From Corinectria fuckeliana (Eukaryota; Ascomycota; Sordariomycetes; Hypocreales; Nectriaceae): a DNA stretch of 64,000 bases. The notes under the pieces were generated by a model, which saw only the letters and a list, made by a program, of their open reading frames with translations, did not search any database and was not told the DNA's origin. Made by a program: the position numbers and the translations under genes. Numbering within the stretch: the stretch's first letter is position 1; every line of letters begins with the position of its first letter. The stretch covers positions 205,916 to 269,915 of the forward strand of contig WPDH01000221.1 in assembly GCA_019137255.1 (NCBI GenBank), read 5' to 3'. Of the stretch, positions 10,017-22,398 are shown piece after piece.

Positions 10017-13000
10017 ATGGCTTTCCAAAGCAGCGTTCTCAGAGATGGCGAGTGGGTGACCGAGACGGTCAACTTCCAAGATGCTTTGAAGGCCTCCGCC
10101 GTACCCAAATCCGCCGCCGAACCCTATCCCGAGGGGCCAACCTGCGGGATCCTGTCCAGCACCGTTATCGAGAGTCCTGTTGTTCACTGGGTTCTCCCAG
10201 TGCGACTCAGATCTCAGGAATCCAACGACGTTGCCTTCATCGGCGTAAGTTCCTGTCTCTGCTTCCCGCGGCTGCCGTCTCCCTTCCACCCACCCCTCTT
10301 CCGTACAACCTCAAATCACCTGTCCGTGCCCAAATCACTTCCGCGCAAAACCCCCCAGGAACCGTCCTCGATGAGATTGGCAACAAGATCTTGAGGCTCG
10401 AGGCTTCAGGTCTGGAGGACCTGCTCCCTGAGTCAGTTATCGAGACGTTGCTAACATGTTCAGGACCGTTTCGTCCAAATCAGCGAACTCCATGATGACG
10501 GGCAAGTTCACGAAGTCATCAGAATATCCGATTTCGGCGCTAGAATCCGAAAAGCTGTTGTCCTCGGCTCCTCCCCTCAGGACGGATCCGACAACGTCCC
10601 TTCTCACCTGATCAAGCCAGAGGATCACGATGTGCTCATGCAGGATACTACGAAGCCGCTTGGAGCCGAAAGGCGTCAACCATTCCCCCCTCAGCTACTT
10701 GTACTCATGCTCGAGTCCGGCGACGGCGTCTTTCTCTTCGTCCGAGAGCGCGCTGATGGCACCTTCGAGTTTGTCACCGCTCAATGTAAAAGCTCCTTTA
10801 ATCTCAAATTCCTAGGCTTCCACCTATCCGTTGACCCAACATCACGATACTTAGCTGCCGCCTCTGGTGAAGGGGTTTTTATCGTCTACCAACTCGAGTC
10901 GTTGGAGAATATGGCCACCCAGTATATGCACGAGGGCACATTCGTCCCTGTCCGATTCACCCGCGTTCGTCAGACCAAGGGCGTGATCCACAAGATGGAA
11001 TTTCTACATCCGAGACCCTCCGACGACTATCACGTTATACTACTCCTCATTATAACCCGGCGGGAGTCGACTCGTATGGCCTGCACCTCCCGGATGCTCT
11101 ACTACGAATGGGAGTATGACGACGACCTCGAGGCCATCCTTAGTGCAGAAAAGTCGGGCACCCGCCTCCCAGAAGAGCACCAGATGCCCCTGCTGCTGAT
11201 TCCCTTGCGGTTCAACACAGCCTTTTTTGTTGTTTCGGAAGACTCCATTGGCATTGTCAAATGCGCGCTGTCGGGGCCGGGCGAGTTTGAGTCGCTACAT
11301 ACCGATACCCCGGGCCAGACAGAGCTACACCACGGTGTTGCCGATCCGCTTTGGACTGCCTGGGCGCGGCCCTTTCGCCTGCAGAAATATTTCGAAAAGA
11401 CCGACATTATATATCTAGCTCGCGAAGATGGAGTCATTGTTCATCTCGAGATAGACGCCTCCGATCTGATGCCTTTGGTGACGAATGTCGGAAGCATCAA
11501 CGCTAACATATCCACGGCCTTCACTACCGCATATGACATCTTTGCAGACGTGCTGATAATAGGAGGAGACTCTGGACCCGGAGGCATATGGAAGGTAAGT
11601 TAGTTGGCAAGGCTATGTGGATCTGAGTCATGGCTGACCAGTCCTGGGACAGCTTCCTGCCCGCGGCAACTTGGGACAAGTGAGCACCATACCCAACTGG
11701 TCTCCTGTAATCGACTTGGTTACGACAGACGAATACGCCTCGTGGGTGGCTCAACCCCCGGCAGGCGAAGCGACCTCGAGACGGAGAGCTTCGTCGAATG
11801 CCTTGAGAAAGCCGGATCGTATCTTCTGTACTTCAGGGCGGGGACCCAAATCGAGCTTGACAGAATTACGATGGGGAATCAAGGCCCTAATTGGGTTAGA
11901 GTTTGACTATGATCAGCCAGTTCGACAGTCGTGGATGTTTCCGGTGGAAATTCACGGCGAAACGGGCTTCTATGCGCTGTTGTCGCTGCCGCACTCGTCC
12001 GATGTGCTTTATCTCGCTAGCGACCTAACCAATGCGAACGCCTTAACTCCCGACGCCTCACCGTTTGATACTACCTCTCGCACTATCTATGCCGTGCGCA
12101 ACGAACAAGGCACGATAGTACAGATTACAGAAGCTTCCATAACTCTCGTTGCTCCCTCACAGAGGTACTCATCCAACTCTCCGGGGGCTCCAGACATGTT
12201 ACCCCCATATCCCTCTGATAAGCCACTGATCACCGAGTCACAGTTCGCGACATTACCATGGCGACGTCTTTGGACCAAGGAACACGACGGCAGAGAACGC
12301 TTTCTGCAAGGATGACCTTGTGGTGATCTCTACCCACAAGGATCAGGTATCCCAACTCCACGTCTCGCAAATAGACCAGATGAACGTCTCAGGAGCCAGC
12401 TCGTGGGATACTCAAGGAGAAGTCACTTGCATTTCTATGTTCACCTATTCAGAACAGACGTTGATTATAGCGGGCTCGGTGGTAGATGGATCGCCTTGGA
12501 TATCGATTTATTCTTCCGACGGCCGTGTCATTATCAGCAAGGCAGTAGTAAACGGACGTGATGGTACTCAAGTCCCTCGCCCCATCCCATTCCTGCGCCG
12601 CAAGTGCCCAGACTGACTAAGTCTTAGATGTCAATCCCGCAGAGCCCCACGGCCGGATGGAGGCATTTACAAGCATCTCAGTCTTAATGGAAGGAGTCGG
12701 TGATGTGGTCATAGTCCTCGGTACCCGTAGCGGTCATCTGGTCACCGGCAGAGTCGCTCAGCAAGAGGCTACCCAGATGCTAATGTCCGTGGAACGCCTG
12801 GGAATGGCTCCAGTGAACGTGTTCTCCACGTCTGGCCCCTTTGATGGGGGCGCCGCAGTCTTTGCTTGCTGCGACAACGTCTTGACCGTTATGACGGGCT
12901 TTTCTCAGCGGCACACCAGATTTCTGACAAAGAATTCCATCTGGGCGACAGACTCCAATGACTCCTCGCTGCCGTCACCCCCTATCCACTCCGTTCACTG

Positions 13001-14438
13001 TCTTGAACAGAGTCTATATGGCAACCGTGGCGATATGTCCTTGATGATGCTAGCAGGGTCTCGAATACTCCTCGCAGAGGTGTGGCCCCACGTTGGCCCA
13101 GTACCTCGAAGCATCCCGCTGAAGGGGACGCCGCTCAGAGTTATTTACTCTCAAACATGGAAATGTCTGATAGTTGCACATCTGAAGAATGACTGTCCGA
13201 CTCTATCATTCATCGACCCGAACTCCGGGGCAATCATATCCAGCGCTGCTGACAAGAATATGCAACCCTCCGAGTACATCTCTGGCTTGGGACACCTGGG
13301 AGACCGGGTGTTTGGGCTGACCGAGTGGCGTTACGTGAAGGACGGAAAGACGTTTCCTTTTCTTCTTGTAACGACACAGCAGGGCTTGCTGCTGATTGTA
13401 TCGGTGACGACACACGCAATCGAAACCGTCGACGGCAGGATCAAGCAACTACGATATTGGACAAGGTACAAGAAAAGGGGGTTCGAAGAGCCCATCTACT
13501 CGATTGTGGGAGATTCAGCGGGAGTACTCTTCTGTGTCGGAAAGGTCCTACATTGGGAGGTTCTTGATCTAGGAGAGAAGAAGCTGAAGCCCATGAAGCA
13601 GTTTCAGTTGGACTCGCCGGCGACATCGTTGCAGATGGTGGATGGTAAAGTATGTGCCTTAACAGCAGGGCATTCACTGCAAGTGATAGACCTGCATGCG
13701 GAGTCCCAAACGACTGATGTTTCACTCCTCCACAGTGATCAGGTGTCACGATACACGGGCCACCTGATTGAGGTTGGAGACTCGGTGGGGTTGCCGAGGA
13801 AGTGGCCGGTGAATCTCATCTCGACGGTGCAAGGTGGTATCGCGGGTTTGTGGGTGCCGTGGGGGCAGCGGAATAAGGAGCTCGGGGTCGTGTTCGAAGG
13901 GAAGCTCTCGACGTCAGTAAGGAGATTCCGGCGAGGGCGCACACGGCCGTTGTGGTCGAGCTGGGACCGCGAGCGCCGTTACGACAGCCTCTTCAGCACA
14001 GTCGATGGGGCAGAGATTCTGGGGGTCTCCCTAGATGGGTCGTTGCAGCACTTTTCACTGATCGGGCTGGAGCTCTGGCGGTTTCTGCGATTGGTACAGA
14101 ATCTGGCGCAAATTAGCGAAGCAGTCTGCCCCTTTGGGCGCGGTCGCAGAGATATCGACATGGACATGGACAAGGACGTGGACGTGGATCTGGTGCCTCA
14201 GCCAGACCCGCATCTGCTGCACATTGACGGCAACGTGCTGCGACGTTGCCTAGATCTCCGGGCGCTGGAGAGCCTGACAGCAATGGCAGATGGGATGGAT
14301 CTGTACTGCGAATACCTCGATGGTATCGGCGACGGAGCTTACACGGACGGGTTTCGAGATGGTGCGGAGAATGGGCAGGAAAGATACCTCGAGCTAGGCT
14401 ACGACATCCTAGAGTATCTTCTAGCACCAGTGATTTAA
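10017..14438 (+). CDS. Large MMS1_N/CPSF-A (DDB1-like) propeller protein
   Basis: Five exons, 10017..10244, 10464..11594, 11653..12164, 12244..12563 and 12628..14438, give 1333 residues. The introns are 219, 58, 79 and 64 bp. All joins preserve frame, and the third restores the SRHYHGDVFGPRN stretch. The protein has the beta-strand-rich look of the MMS1_N region (roughly residues 90-600: VRLRSQESNDVAFIG, then DRFVQISEL) and ends with a CPSF-A-like C-terminus (HIDGNVLRRCLDLRALESL). DDB1, Rse1, Cft1 and Mms1 share this architecture: three propellers that act as adaptor scaffolds, for example in cullin-4 ubiquitin ligases or RNA processing. Fungal relatives are often labelled thermotolerance protein. 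I infer an adaptor role but cannot name the partner. A DMDMDKDVDVD run sits near the C-terminus. The start is the first ATG of the frame and suits the family. Confidence 0.8.
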
Positions 14439-15492
14439 GCTAGATTCCCTGCCACGGGCGACGTTGCAAGGCTATGGGAGGGAAGATGATGAGGCGTGGC
14501 TGAAGACGGCTATCATGTACAGAATGTTGCTTCTAGTGTGTTATACGACACACCGTGTAAGTTAGGGACAGGGGGAAGAGATACGAAGGGAGGAGGCGTA
14601 AGGAAGTAAAACCGATGAACTAGACTTATCAAAGTCGACACATATTAGGGGGTTAAGCAGGGATCGAATTTCGTAACGAGCGATGGGGGAGAGGAAGGAG
14701 AGGATATTGCAAGGTAGAGAGAATAGGCATAACTACAGGGAGAGTAAAGAACAGACAGGCTGACTTTTTCTCTCAGATCTTTGTCGTATTCTCATGCTCT
14801 CCCTGTTTCTTCGAAGGCTTTGAAGAGGTAATTAGTATTTCACCTGTTATTTACCCGTGATCTTTGACACCTGACACCTGGCTGGTGGCGTTGTTGATGA
14901 CGAAAAGAACGAGGCATCTGCTGCTTACATAATATGACATTCACAAAATTATCTTGGGGTTTTACTTTTTTCTTTCTCTTAGACAACCTAACAGCATGAG
15001 AGCATTCTTTCACTTTATATTCCGTGCTGCGCAGTTCCAAATGGTTCCAGGACCCAAGGGATCCAAGCCTGAAGACTACTAAGAGGATTGACCCATTGGC
15101 TCGACCGAAGCAGTATTCATTCATGAAACATCAGGAGCCACGAAAGAAATAGATGACGTTGGATCGGGCTCTGTCTGCCACGAGAATTTCTGCAGCTTAT
15201 TAGAAAAGCCCTGTTATTAGATCAAATAGCCCACCAACCCATCGGCCGATAGCTGATAGTGGTGCAGTGGTAGTGGGCTGCCCCGCCTAAACCCCGTAAC
15301 AGTAGCCCCCAAGCCTACCTCGTCCCGCATGCTCACGGAGGCAAACGGACCATACAAAGGAGAGTCAACTCCGCCCCTCCCCACCACTTGAGATCCTGGA
15401 CGCCCGACGCCCGAGGGCTCGACATTTGACGCTTGCATCTTTTCGACGACTCGACGACTCGATTCGAGGACCAGCCAACCAAGACCGCCAAG
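14439..15492. other. Intergenic region upstream of eIF5B
   Basis: About 1 kb with no supported gene. It carries the 3' end of the DDB1-like gene and the promoter and leader of eIF5B. I see no repeat or RNA gene in it. Confidence 0.7.
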
Positions 15493-18400
15493 ATGCCGCC
15501 CAAGAAGAAGGGAAACAAGAAGGCCCAGGACGACTGGGAGTCTGAGCTGGGCGAGACTGCCCCGCAAGCTGCCCCCGCCGCCGATGGTGGCGATGCCGAC
15601 GCCGACGCCGACGCCAACGCCAACGCCAACGGCGAAGACGACGATGAGGCGGGCGGCGGCGGCCTGATGGCCATGCTGCGCAAGAACAAGGAGCGGCGCA
15701 AGAAGAAGGGCATCGTCGACGAGGAGCCCGCTGCCGCCGAGGAGACCCCCGTCGAAGACCTCGCCGCCAAGGCCCCCGTCGAGGCCAACATGGACGACGA
15801 GTTCGCCCTGCCCGAGAAGAAGGGTAAGAGCGGCAAGAGCAAGCAGCCCGTCAAGAAGAACGAGCCCGCTGGGGGCGACGATGTTGATGCTTCTGGCCGC
15901 GTGTTGACCAAGGCCGAGAAGGAGAAGCTCAAGAAGGAGCGTGAGAAGCAGCGGAAGAGGGAACAGGTATGATGCATCTATCCGAACCACCACCTATTCG
16001 TTTCCTTTCACATGCTGGTACATGCTACAAACAACACCCCTCTAACACCATTGTGCTAGGCTGCCAAGAAGAAGACGCCTGCTCCCGCAAAGGCTCCCGA
16101 GCCTGTCAAAGCCGTCGAGAAGGAGGTTGTCGCTGCGCCCACTGCCACGCCCGCCGCCACGCCCGCCGCTACCGAGACGGGAGGCAAGAAGAAGAAGATC
16201 CCCGCCCATCTGCTCCTCATCCAAAAGCAACAGGAGGAGCTTCGCCAGCGGCAAGAAGATGATGCCCGCGCCCAGGAGGAGGCCAAGCGCTTGGCTGAGG
16301 AGGAGGAGCGTCTGACTGTCGAGGAAGAGAAACGCCGCGAGGAGGCCAAAGCCGTTAAGAAGCAGAAGGAGCGGGAGAAGGTTGAGCAGCTGAAGAAGGA
16401 CGGCAAGTTTCTCACCAAGGCTCAGAAGGAGGAGAAGGCTCGCAACGAGCGGAAGCTGCAGCAGATGCTGGCGGCTGGTATCAAGGTCGGCCCCCAGGGA
16501 GACGGCGAGTCCAAGAGCAAGCCCGCCCAAGACGCGCGGAGGAAGAAGAGCCGAACCCAGCAGAAGGTAACTACCGTCCCCCAATCGTTGTGCCACAGAC
16601 GTCGTCATCGCTAACACCATCTAGCTTGACGAGGTGAAGGCTCTAGCCGATGCTGCCGAGCGGGCAAAGCAACAGGCAGAGGAGGCCCTCAAGGAGGCCG
16701 AGGAGAAGGCTGCCCGCGAAAAGGTCGAAGCCGAGGCTAAGGCTGCTGCTGAGAAGGCTGCGGTTGAGAGCGACATCGACGACGATTGGGAGGCCGCTGC
16801 GGCTTCCGACAACGAAGTCAAGGACGAGTGGGATGCAGACAGCGCAGATGGCGCCGAGAAGGCCAGTGGCAAGGAGGCCGAGGATGACTCCGATGACTCC
16901 GACGACTCGTCCGAGGACGAGGAAGTGTCAGCCGCTCGGCAGGCTGAGGTTCAGCGGAAGAAAGAAGCCGCAGAGCGTCGTGAGAAGGCTCACCAGGCTG
17001 CCCTGGACGCTCGATCCGCAGACAACCTCCGATCGCCCATCTGCTGCATTCTGGGCCACGTTGACACCGGAAAGACCAAGCTTCTGGACAAGGTCCGACA
17101 GACCAACGTCCAGGAAGGCGAAGCCGGTGGTATCACGCAGCAGATCGGTGCGACTTACTTCCCCGTCGACGCCATCAAGCAGAAGACGGCTGTCGTCAAC
17201 AAGGACAACAAGTTCGAGTTCAAGGTGCCCGGTCTGCTCGTCATCGACACCCCCGGTCACGAGTCCTTCTCCAACCTCCGAAATCGTGGCTCGTCTCTGT
17301 GCAACATTGCCATCCTGGTCGTCGACATCATGCACGGTCTTGAGCCTCAAACCCTTGAGTCGATGCGAATGTTGAGAGAGCGAAAGACCCCCTTCATTGT
17401 CGCCCTCAACAAGATCGATCGTCTGTACGGCTGGAAGAAGGTCGACAACAACGGCTTTCAGGAGAGTTACGCGCTTCAGAACAAGGCTGTCCACAACGAG
17501 TTCAAGACGCGTCTGGAGGCGACCAAGCTGGCTTTTGCCGAGCAGGGGTTCAACTCGGAGCTCTTCTACGAGAACAAGTCCATGGCCAAGTTCGTCTCAC
17601 TCGTGCCCACGTCGGCCCACACTGGCGAGGGTGTTCCCGATATGCTGAAGCTCATCATCCAGCTCACCCAGGAGCGCATGGTCGGCTCCATCATGTACCT
17701 GTCCGAAGTCCAGGCCACCGTCCTTGAAGTCAAGGCCATCGAGGGTTTCGGCATGACCATTGATGTCATTCTGTCCAACGGCATCCTGCGGGAAGGTGAT
17801 CGAATCGTGCTATGCGGCACCGAAGGAGCCATCAAAACAAACATCAGAGCACTGCTCACGCCAGCACCGCTGAGAGAGCTCCGTCTGAAGTCGACGTACG
17901 TCCACAACAAGGAGGTCAAGGCCGCGCTGGGTGTCAAGATCAGTGCCCCTGGTCTCGAAGGCGCCATCGCCGGTTCTCGCTTGATGGTTGTCGGACCTGA
18001 CGACGACGAGGAGGATATCGAGGACGAGGTCGAGGCCGATCTGGCTCTGCTCCTCAGCCGAGTCGAGAAGTCTGGGCGCGGTGTCAGCGTCCAGGCCTCC
18101 ACCCTTGGTTCGCTCGAGGCCTTGTTGGATTTCCTCAAGGACTGTAAGATTCCCGTGGCTAACGTGGGCATCGGCCCAGTCTACAAGCGAGATGTCATGC
18201 AGTGCGGTGTCATGCTGGAGAAGTCTCCCGACTACGCCGTCATGCTCTGCTTCGACGTCAAGGTAGACAAGGAGGCGCTGGCGTACGCCGAGGACCAGGG
18301 AATCAAAGTCTTCACCGCCGACATCATCTACCATCTGTTCGATGCCTTCACCAAGCACATGGACGACATGCTGGAGAAGAAGAAGGAGGAGTCCAAGATG

Positions 18401-18891
18401 TTGGCCGTCTTCCCCTGCGTGCTGAAGACGGTAGCTGTCTTCAACAAGACTGGCCCCATCGTCGTGGGTGTTGATGTCGTCGATGGGTCGCTGAAGCTCA
18501 ACACGCCCATCGCCGCCGTCAAAAACAACCCCATAACTGGTGCCAAGGAGATTATCAGCTTGGGCAGAGTGTAAGTCCATCCCTGTATTTTTATCTCAAT
18601 GAGATGATGTATGAAACATGAAGCTAACCGCAAGCCTCTCTCAGCACCGGAATCGAGCGAGACCACAAACAGATCCCCGTGTGCAAGAAGGGCCAGCCCT
18701 CGGTCGCCGTCAAGATCGAGATGGGCGGCCACCAGCCCACGTACGGCCGCCAGCTCGAGGAGGAGGACACGCTCTACAGTCTCGTCTCGCGAGCCAGCAT
18801 CGACTGCCTCAAGGAGTTCTACCGCAAGGACGTCTCCAACGAGGAGTGGCAGCTCATCATCAAGCTCAAGCCCCTCTTCGACATCAACTAA
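15493..18891 (+). CDS. eIF5B: Translation initiation factor eIF5B
   Basis: eIF5B is the GTPase (IF2 family) that joins the ribosomal subunits at the end of initiation. Exons 15493..15966, 16060..16566, 16625..18570 and 18645..18891 give 1057 residues, near the size of yeast Fun12. The N-terminal third is highly charged (Lys/Glu/Asp/Ala) with a DADADADANANAN run around residues 37-49. The GTPase domain has G1 GHVDTGKT at about 471-478, G3 DTPGH at 535-539 and G4 NKID at 589-592. Domains II to IV follow, ending KLKPLFDIN. Introns have GTATGA, GTAACT and GTAAGT donors; the last splits a Val codon. All GTPase motifs are intact. It converges with Hsp88, 833 bp between the stop codons. Confidence 0.96.
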
Positions 18892-19724
18892 ACGCGTCCT
18901 CAGCGGGCCGAAGAGCGCGCATACTCACCCCAAGTCATTTATTCGGGGGGGCGAGGGAGGCAAGGCATTTGGTTTAGCCTCAGGAGGGATCCAGGCGCTC
19001 ACAAGAATGGCTTCTTTTCCTTATTTCCCACCCCCCTCGCTCGCTCTACTCACTCACCTCTGCTTGAAATGCTCCCCGTTACAAGGGAGGAGAAAATTGT
19101 CGCCGTGTGTGGGATCGTCAAGGAAGAACCAATTCTTTTAATGCAACTGGTGTAGAGAAGCTGTCGTCATGTTACATATCTTGAGTGAAGCGAGAGAGTC
19201 TGGCAGGGAGGGAAATTGCGAGGGAGGTCGTCAAACTATAGAGGCAATATCCAAAAGCGAAACCCATCTCATGTTACCTGCAGCGCCCTACTATCTATCT
19301 ACATTGTGCTGTCTGTATGTTTGTCCGTGCTTCTAACTGGCAGTAATCTCGAGCATAGACAGTATCATGCTTAGTTTCTTCTACCTATGCCTTCAATGCA
19401 GGGAAAGTACACTACGTATCATGCCGTCGCCGAGGGGGTCAATCAGGTGAAGGGAGACACGTAGACATGTCAAACCGGGAACTGTTTGAACCAACTTGGT
19501 GTCTTGATCCGGGCGACGACTTAAGGTGTAAAAGCGGTCTAACGCGGGTACATATCCGTCATAATGATCCCTCCCCAATAAAGTCGTTGCAACCGTGACA
19601 TTTCTATGCTTTCTCTCATCATCTCGTCTTCTTGATCTCCAGTCTTCCTTTGCCTCGTTTTATTTTGTCGTCCTCGTGTCATAATATTCGCAATACCGAC
19701 CGACCTGTTTAGCTCTCGGTGTAT
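18892..19724. other. Shared 3' region of eIF5B and Hsp88
   Basis: The two genes converge here. No open frame looks like a protein. The 833 bp are likely to hold both 3' UTRs. I see no clear repeat. Confidence 0.7.
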
Positions 19725-22398
19725 TTACTGGGGGGTGCTCTCCCCCGGCGTGGCGTCGGCATCCTTCATTTCCTGATCTCCGCCCTTGTCGGCGTCGGCA
19801 GCCTTGCGAGCGTCCTCCTCAGCAGCCTTCTTAGCAGCACGCTCAGCCTCGGCACGCTCCAGGACGGCTCGTCGCTCAGCATCGACCTTCTCAAAGTGGC
19901 GCTGGACAATGGGGCCAGCCATGGCGCGGATCTCATCGATCTTGGCAACGTAGACACCCTTAGTGGTATCGTCGCCCTCGTCGTACAGCCAATCCTACAG
20001 CAAATGATCAGTATCAATGAGGACAGCTACAAGCACTGGGCGAACATACCTCGGTGACCTCGAGCTTAGCCTTGATGGACGTCTTTTCCTCGTCGCTGGC
20101 AAACTCGGCGTATTGCTCGTCGAGCTTGGCACGGAGGTCGTAGATATAAGCCTCGAGCTCGTTCTTCTTCTCCTCGGTATCGGCAACAAGCTTGTCCTCC
20201 ATCACCATGGAAGACTCCTTCTCGCTCAAAGCAGCCTTGGCGGCATCGTCTAGGGACGCAGTGCCGCTGGAGATGGGTAGGTCACCCTTGCGGACCTGCT
20301 TCTTCACCTTGCGGGTCTTCTTGGAACCGTCGTCCTTCTTGTCGGTCTCCATGGCCTTGAGAACAAAAGAAAATTAGCAAATGGCATTTCGCGGTCCGTT
20401 TGGTAGTCAACTCACATCAGGGTCCTTCTCTCCCTCCTCGTCCTTGACCTCCTCCTCGACCTCCTGGTCCTCGACGTAGTAGCCGTTCTCGACGTTCAGG
20501 ACACCGTGGATGTTGACACGGGCCTTGAGCTTGCAAATCATGAAGTCCTCCTTCCCGTCGGCCTTGACGCTCTTGACGGAGAAGCGACCGATCCAGGGAT
20601 TAGTCTTGCCGGGAAGGTCCTCAGGCTGGGCGTAGCGGGCCTCTAGGTCAAAGGGTTGTTTCCTGTAGAAGGTGAGGATCTTAGTGGAAGGCATGACGTT
20701 GCCCTTGTTGAAGACGGTCAGGCTGGTGTCCTCGTCGGGGATATCGGGGGCCTTCTCCCATCCGAACTCAATGGGGTAGCTGATGATGTCCTGGACGGAG
20801 AAGTCACGGACACGGAAAACAGGGGAGAGAATGGCACAGCTAAAGGCAGAGCCACGGGCGAGAGCCTCGTCGGCGTTAAGGGTGAAGGAGAGGGGCTTGC
20901 CAAAGAATTCCTGGATACGTTCCTTGAGGGCGGGGATACGGGAGCCAGCACCAACAACCTCGATGACGTCGATGTCATCCTTGGTGAGCTTGGCGTGGGC
21001 GAGAGCCTGCTCAAGAGGGACGTGAGCACGGGCAAGAAGAGGCTCAATCATAGCCTCGAACTCTTGTCGGGTGATCATGCTGGTGGCATCGATGTCGTTC
21101 ATGAGAGACTCGATGTTGACGGGAGATTGCTGGTTGGCGGACAGAACCTTCTTGGTCTTCTCGGCGGCGGCAATGGTACGGGCCATGGCACGACCGTGGG
21201 TAGTGATGTCGACCTTGTACTTGCCTTTGAACTCCTTGGCGAGGTGGTCGACGAGAGCCTTGTCGAAATCACGGCCACCAAAGTTGCGGTCCCATGCGGT
21301 AGACTTGACGGACAGCTCACCCTTGCGGAACTCGACGATAGAGCAGGTGTAACTGCTGTGACCGACATCAACGAAAGCGACGCGGCGGGGCTTCTCCTCA
21401 GGGCCGGGAAGATCGAGCTTGGTGATGCCCCAGCCGAGAGCGGCAGCGGTATTGTCGTTGATGAGTCGGAGGAGCTTGAGGCCGGCGATCTCGGCGGCGT
21501 CAATGAGGCCTCGGCGCTGGACATCGGTGAACCACGGAGGCACAGTCATGCAGATGTCGGAGACGGGAAGCTTGAGTTCTGATGCGGCGGTCTGCCTGAT
21601 CTTGCTGAGGTACATGGCGACCAGCTGGGTGGCGGAGAACTTCTCCTTGTTGCCCAGATAGTTGACCTCCGCACCGACCTGGCCGTTGACATCGACGAGG
21701 GTGGCGGTGATGTGCTGCTGCTCGGTCTGGATGTCGGGATCGGCGAAGGTTCGACCGATGAGGCGCTTGAGGGAGCCGACGGTGTTCTTGAGGTTGGAGA
21801 TTTCCTGCGTCTTGGCAGCCTCACCGAGGTAGCGAGACTTGGAGCCGAAGCCTACCATAGACCTGGACGGAAAAAAGGCATTAGTTGAGAATATATGAGG
21901 ATCGCTGGGATCGCAATGCGAACACGGCAGCGAGGGATGGGAGGACATACGGGGTTGCTCGGTTGGAGACTTCATTGGTGACCTGGCGACAAGTGTTAGT
22001 CGGGTGGGTCGGCAGAAGGGTGATATTGTGAGGTGTATCGGTCGGTTCAGGTTGACGAAGGCTACTTCAAGATGAACAGAACGGCGTGGAGAAAGCGCGG
22101 CGAGGGGTTGCGATATTGGGGGTTTCGCGGAGGGAGAATGAGGAGGGAGAGAGCAAGAGAAATGAGATACGCACAACGTCGACGCCGCGGTTTCTCGCGA
22201 CGGCAATGACGGTCTTGAGGGTTCCGAAATCGACACCTGTGGGTGGGACTCTGGTCAGCCACGGGTTCACTTGGGAGTACGACGACGGCGACAGCAAATG
22301 TCGACCCCAACAGCGACGTCGACATCGGCATCGGCATCGACATCACTGTCGGCGGGGGAGAAGTCGCAGGGCTAGAAAGACTCACCAACAACACTCAT
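19725..22398 (-). CDS. hsp88: Hsp88, Hsp110/Sse1-type Hsp70 co-chaperone
   Basis: Hsp110 proteins are nucleotide-exchange factors and holdases for Hsp70. Six exons on the minus strand: 22386..22398, 22175..22236, 21951..21982, 20416..21862, 20050..20355 and 19725..19994, giving 709 residues, the size of Neurospora Hsp88. Three tiny 5' exons rebuild MSVVGVDFGTLKTVIAVA and the TNEVSNRATPSMVGFG stretch, with phases matching throughout. The ATPase fold includes INDNTAAALGWG and VDVGHSSYTCSIVEF; the phosphate and adenosine regions are present (VVGAGSRIPALKE). The substrate-binding half has an acidic loop (DQEVEEEVKDEEGEKD, then Lys-rich RKVKKQVRKGD), typical of Hsp110. The C-terminus is Asp/Ala-rich, ending TPGESTPQ. 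I looked for heat-shock elements upstream and could not make a convincing call. Confidence 0.95.

Noticed and set aside
9333..10289. A 318-codon minus-strand open frame overlapping the start of the DDB1-like gene
   Set aside because: Composition is low-complexity and random-looking with no family pattern. It is antisense to exon 1 of a well-supported gene.
15217..15993. Minus-strand Leu/Val/Gly-rich open frame of 258 codons
   Set aside because: Shadow of the GC-rich, Lys/Glu-rich first exon of eIF5B; its repeats mirror the GCC/GAC codons.
20656..21582. Plus-strand open frame of 308 codons
   Set aside because: Antisense shadow of the Hsp88 main exon, created by its codon bias.
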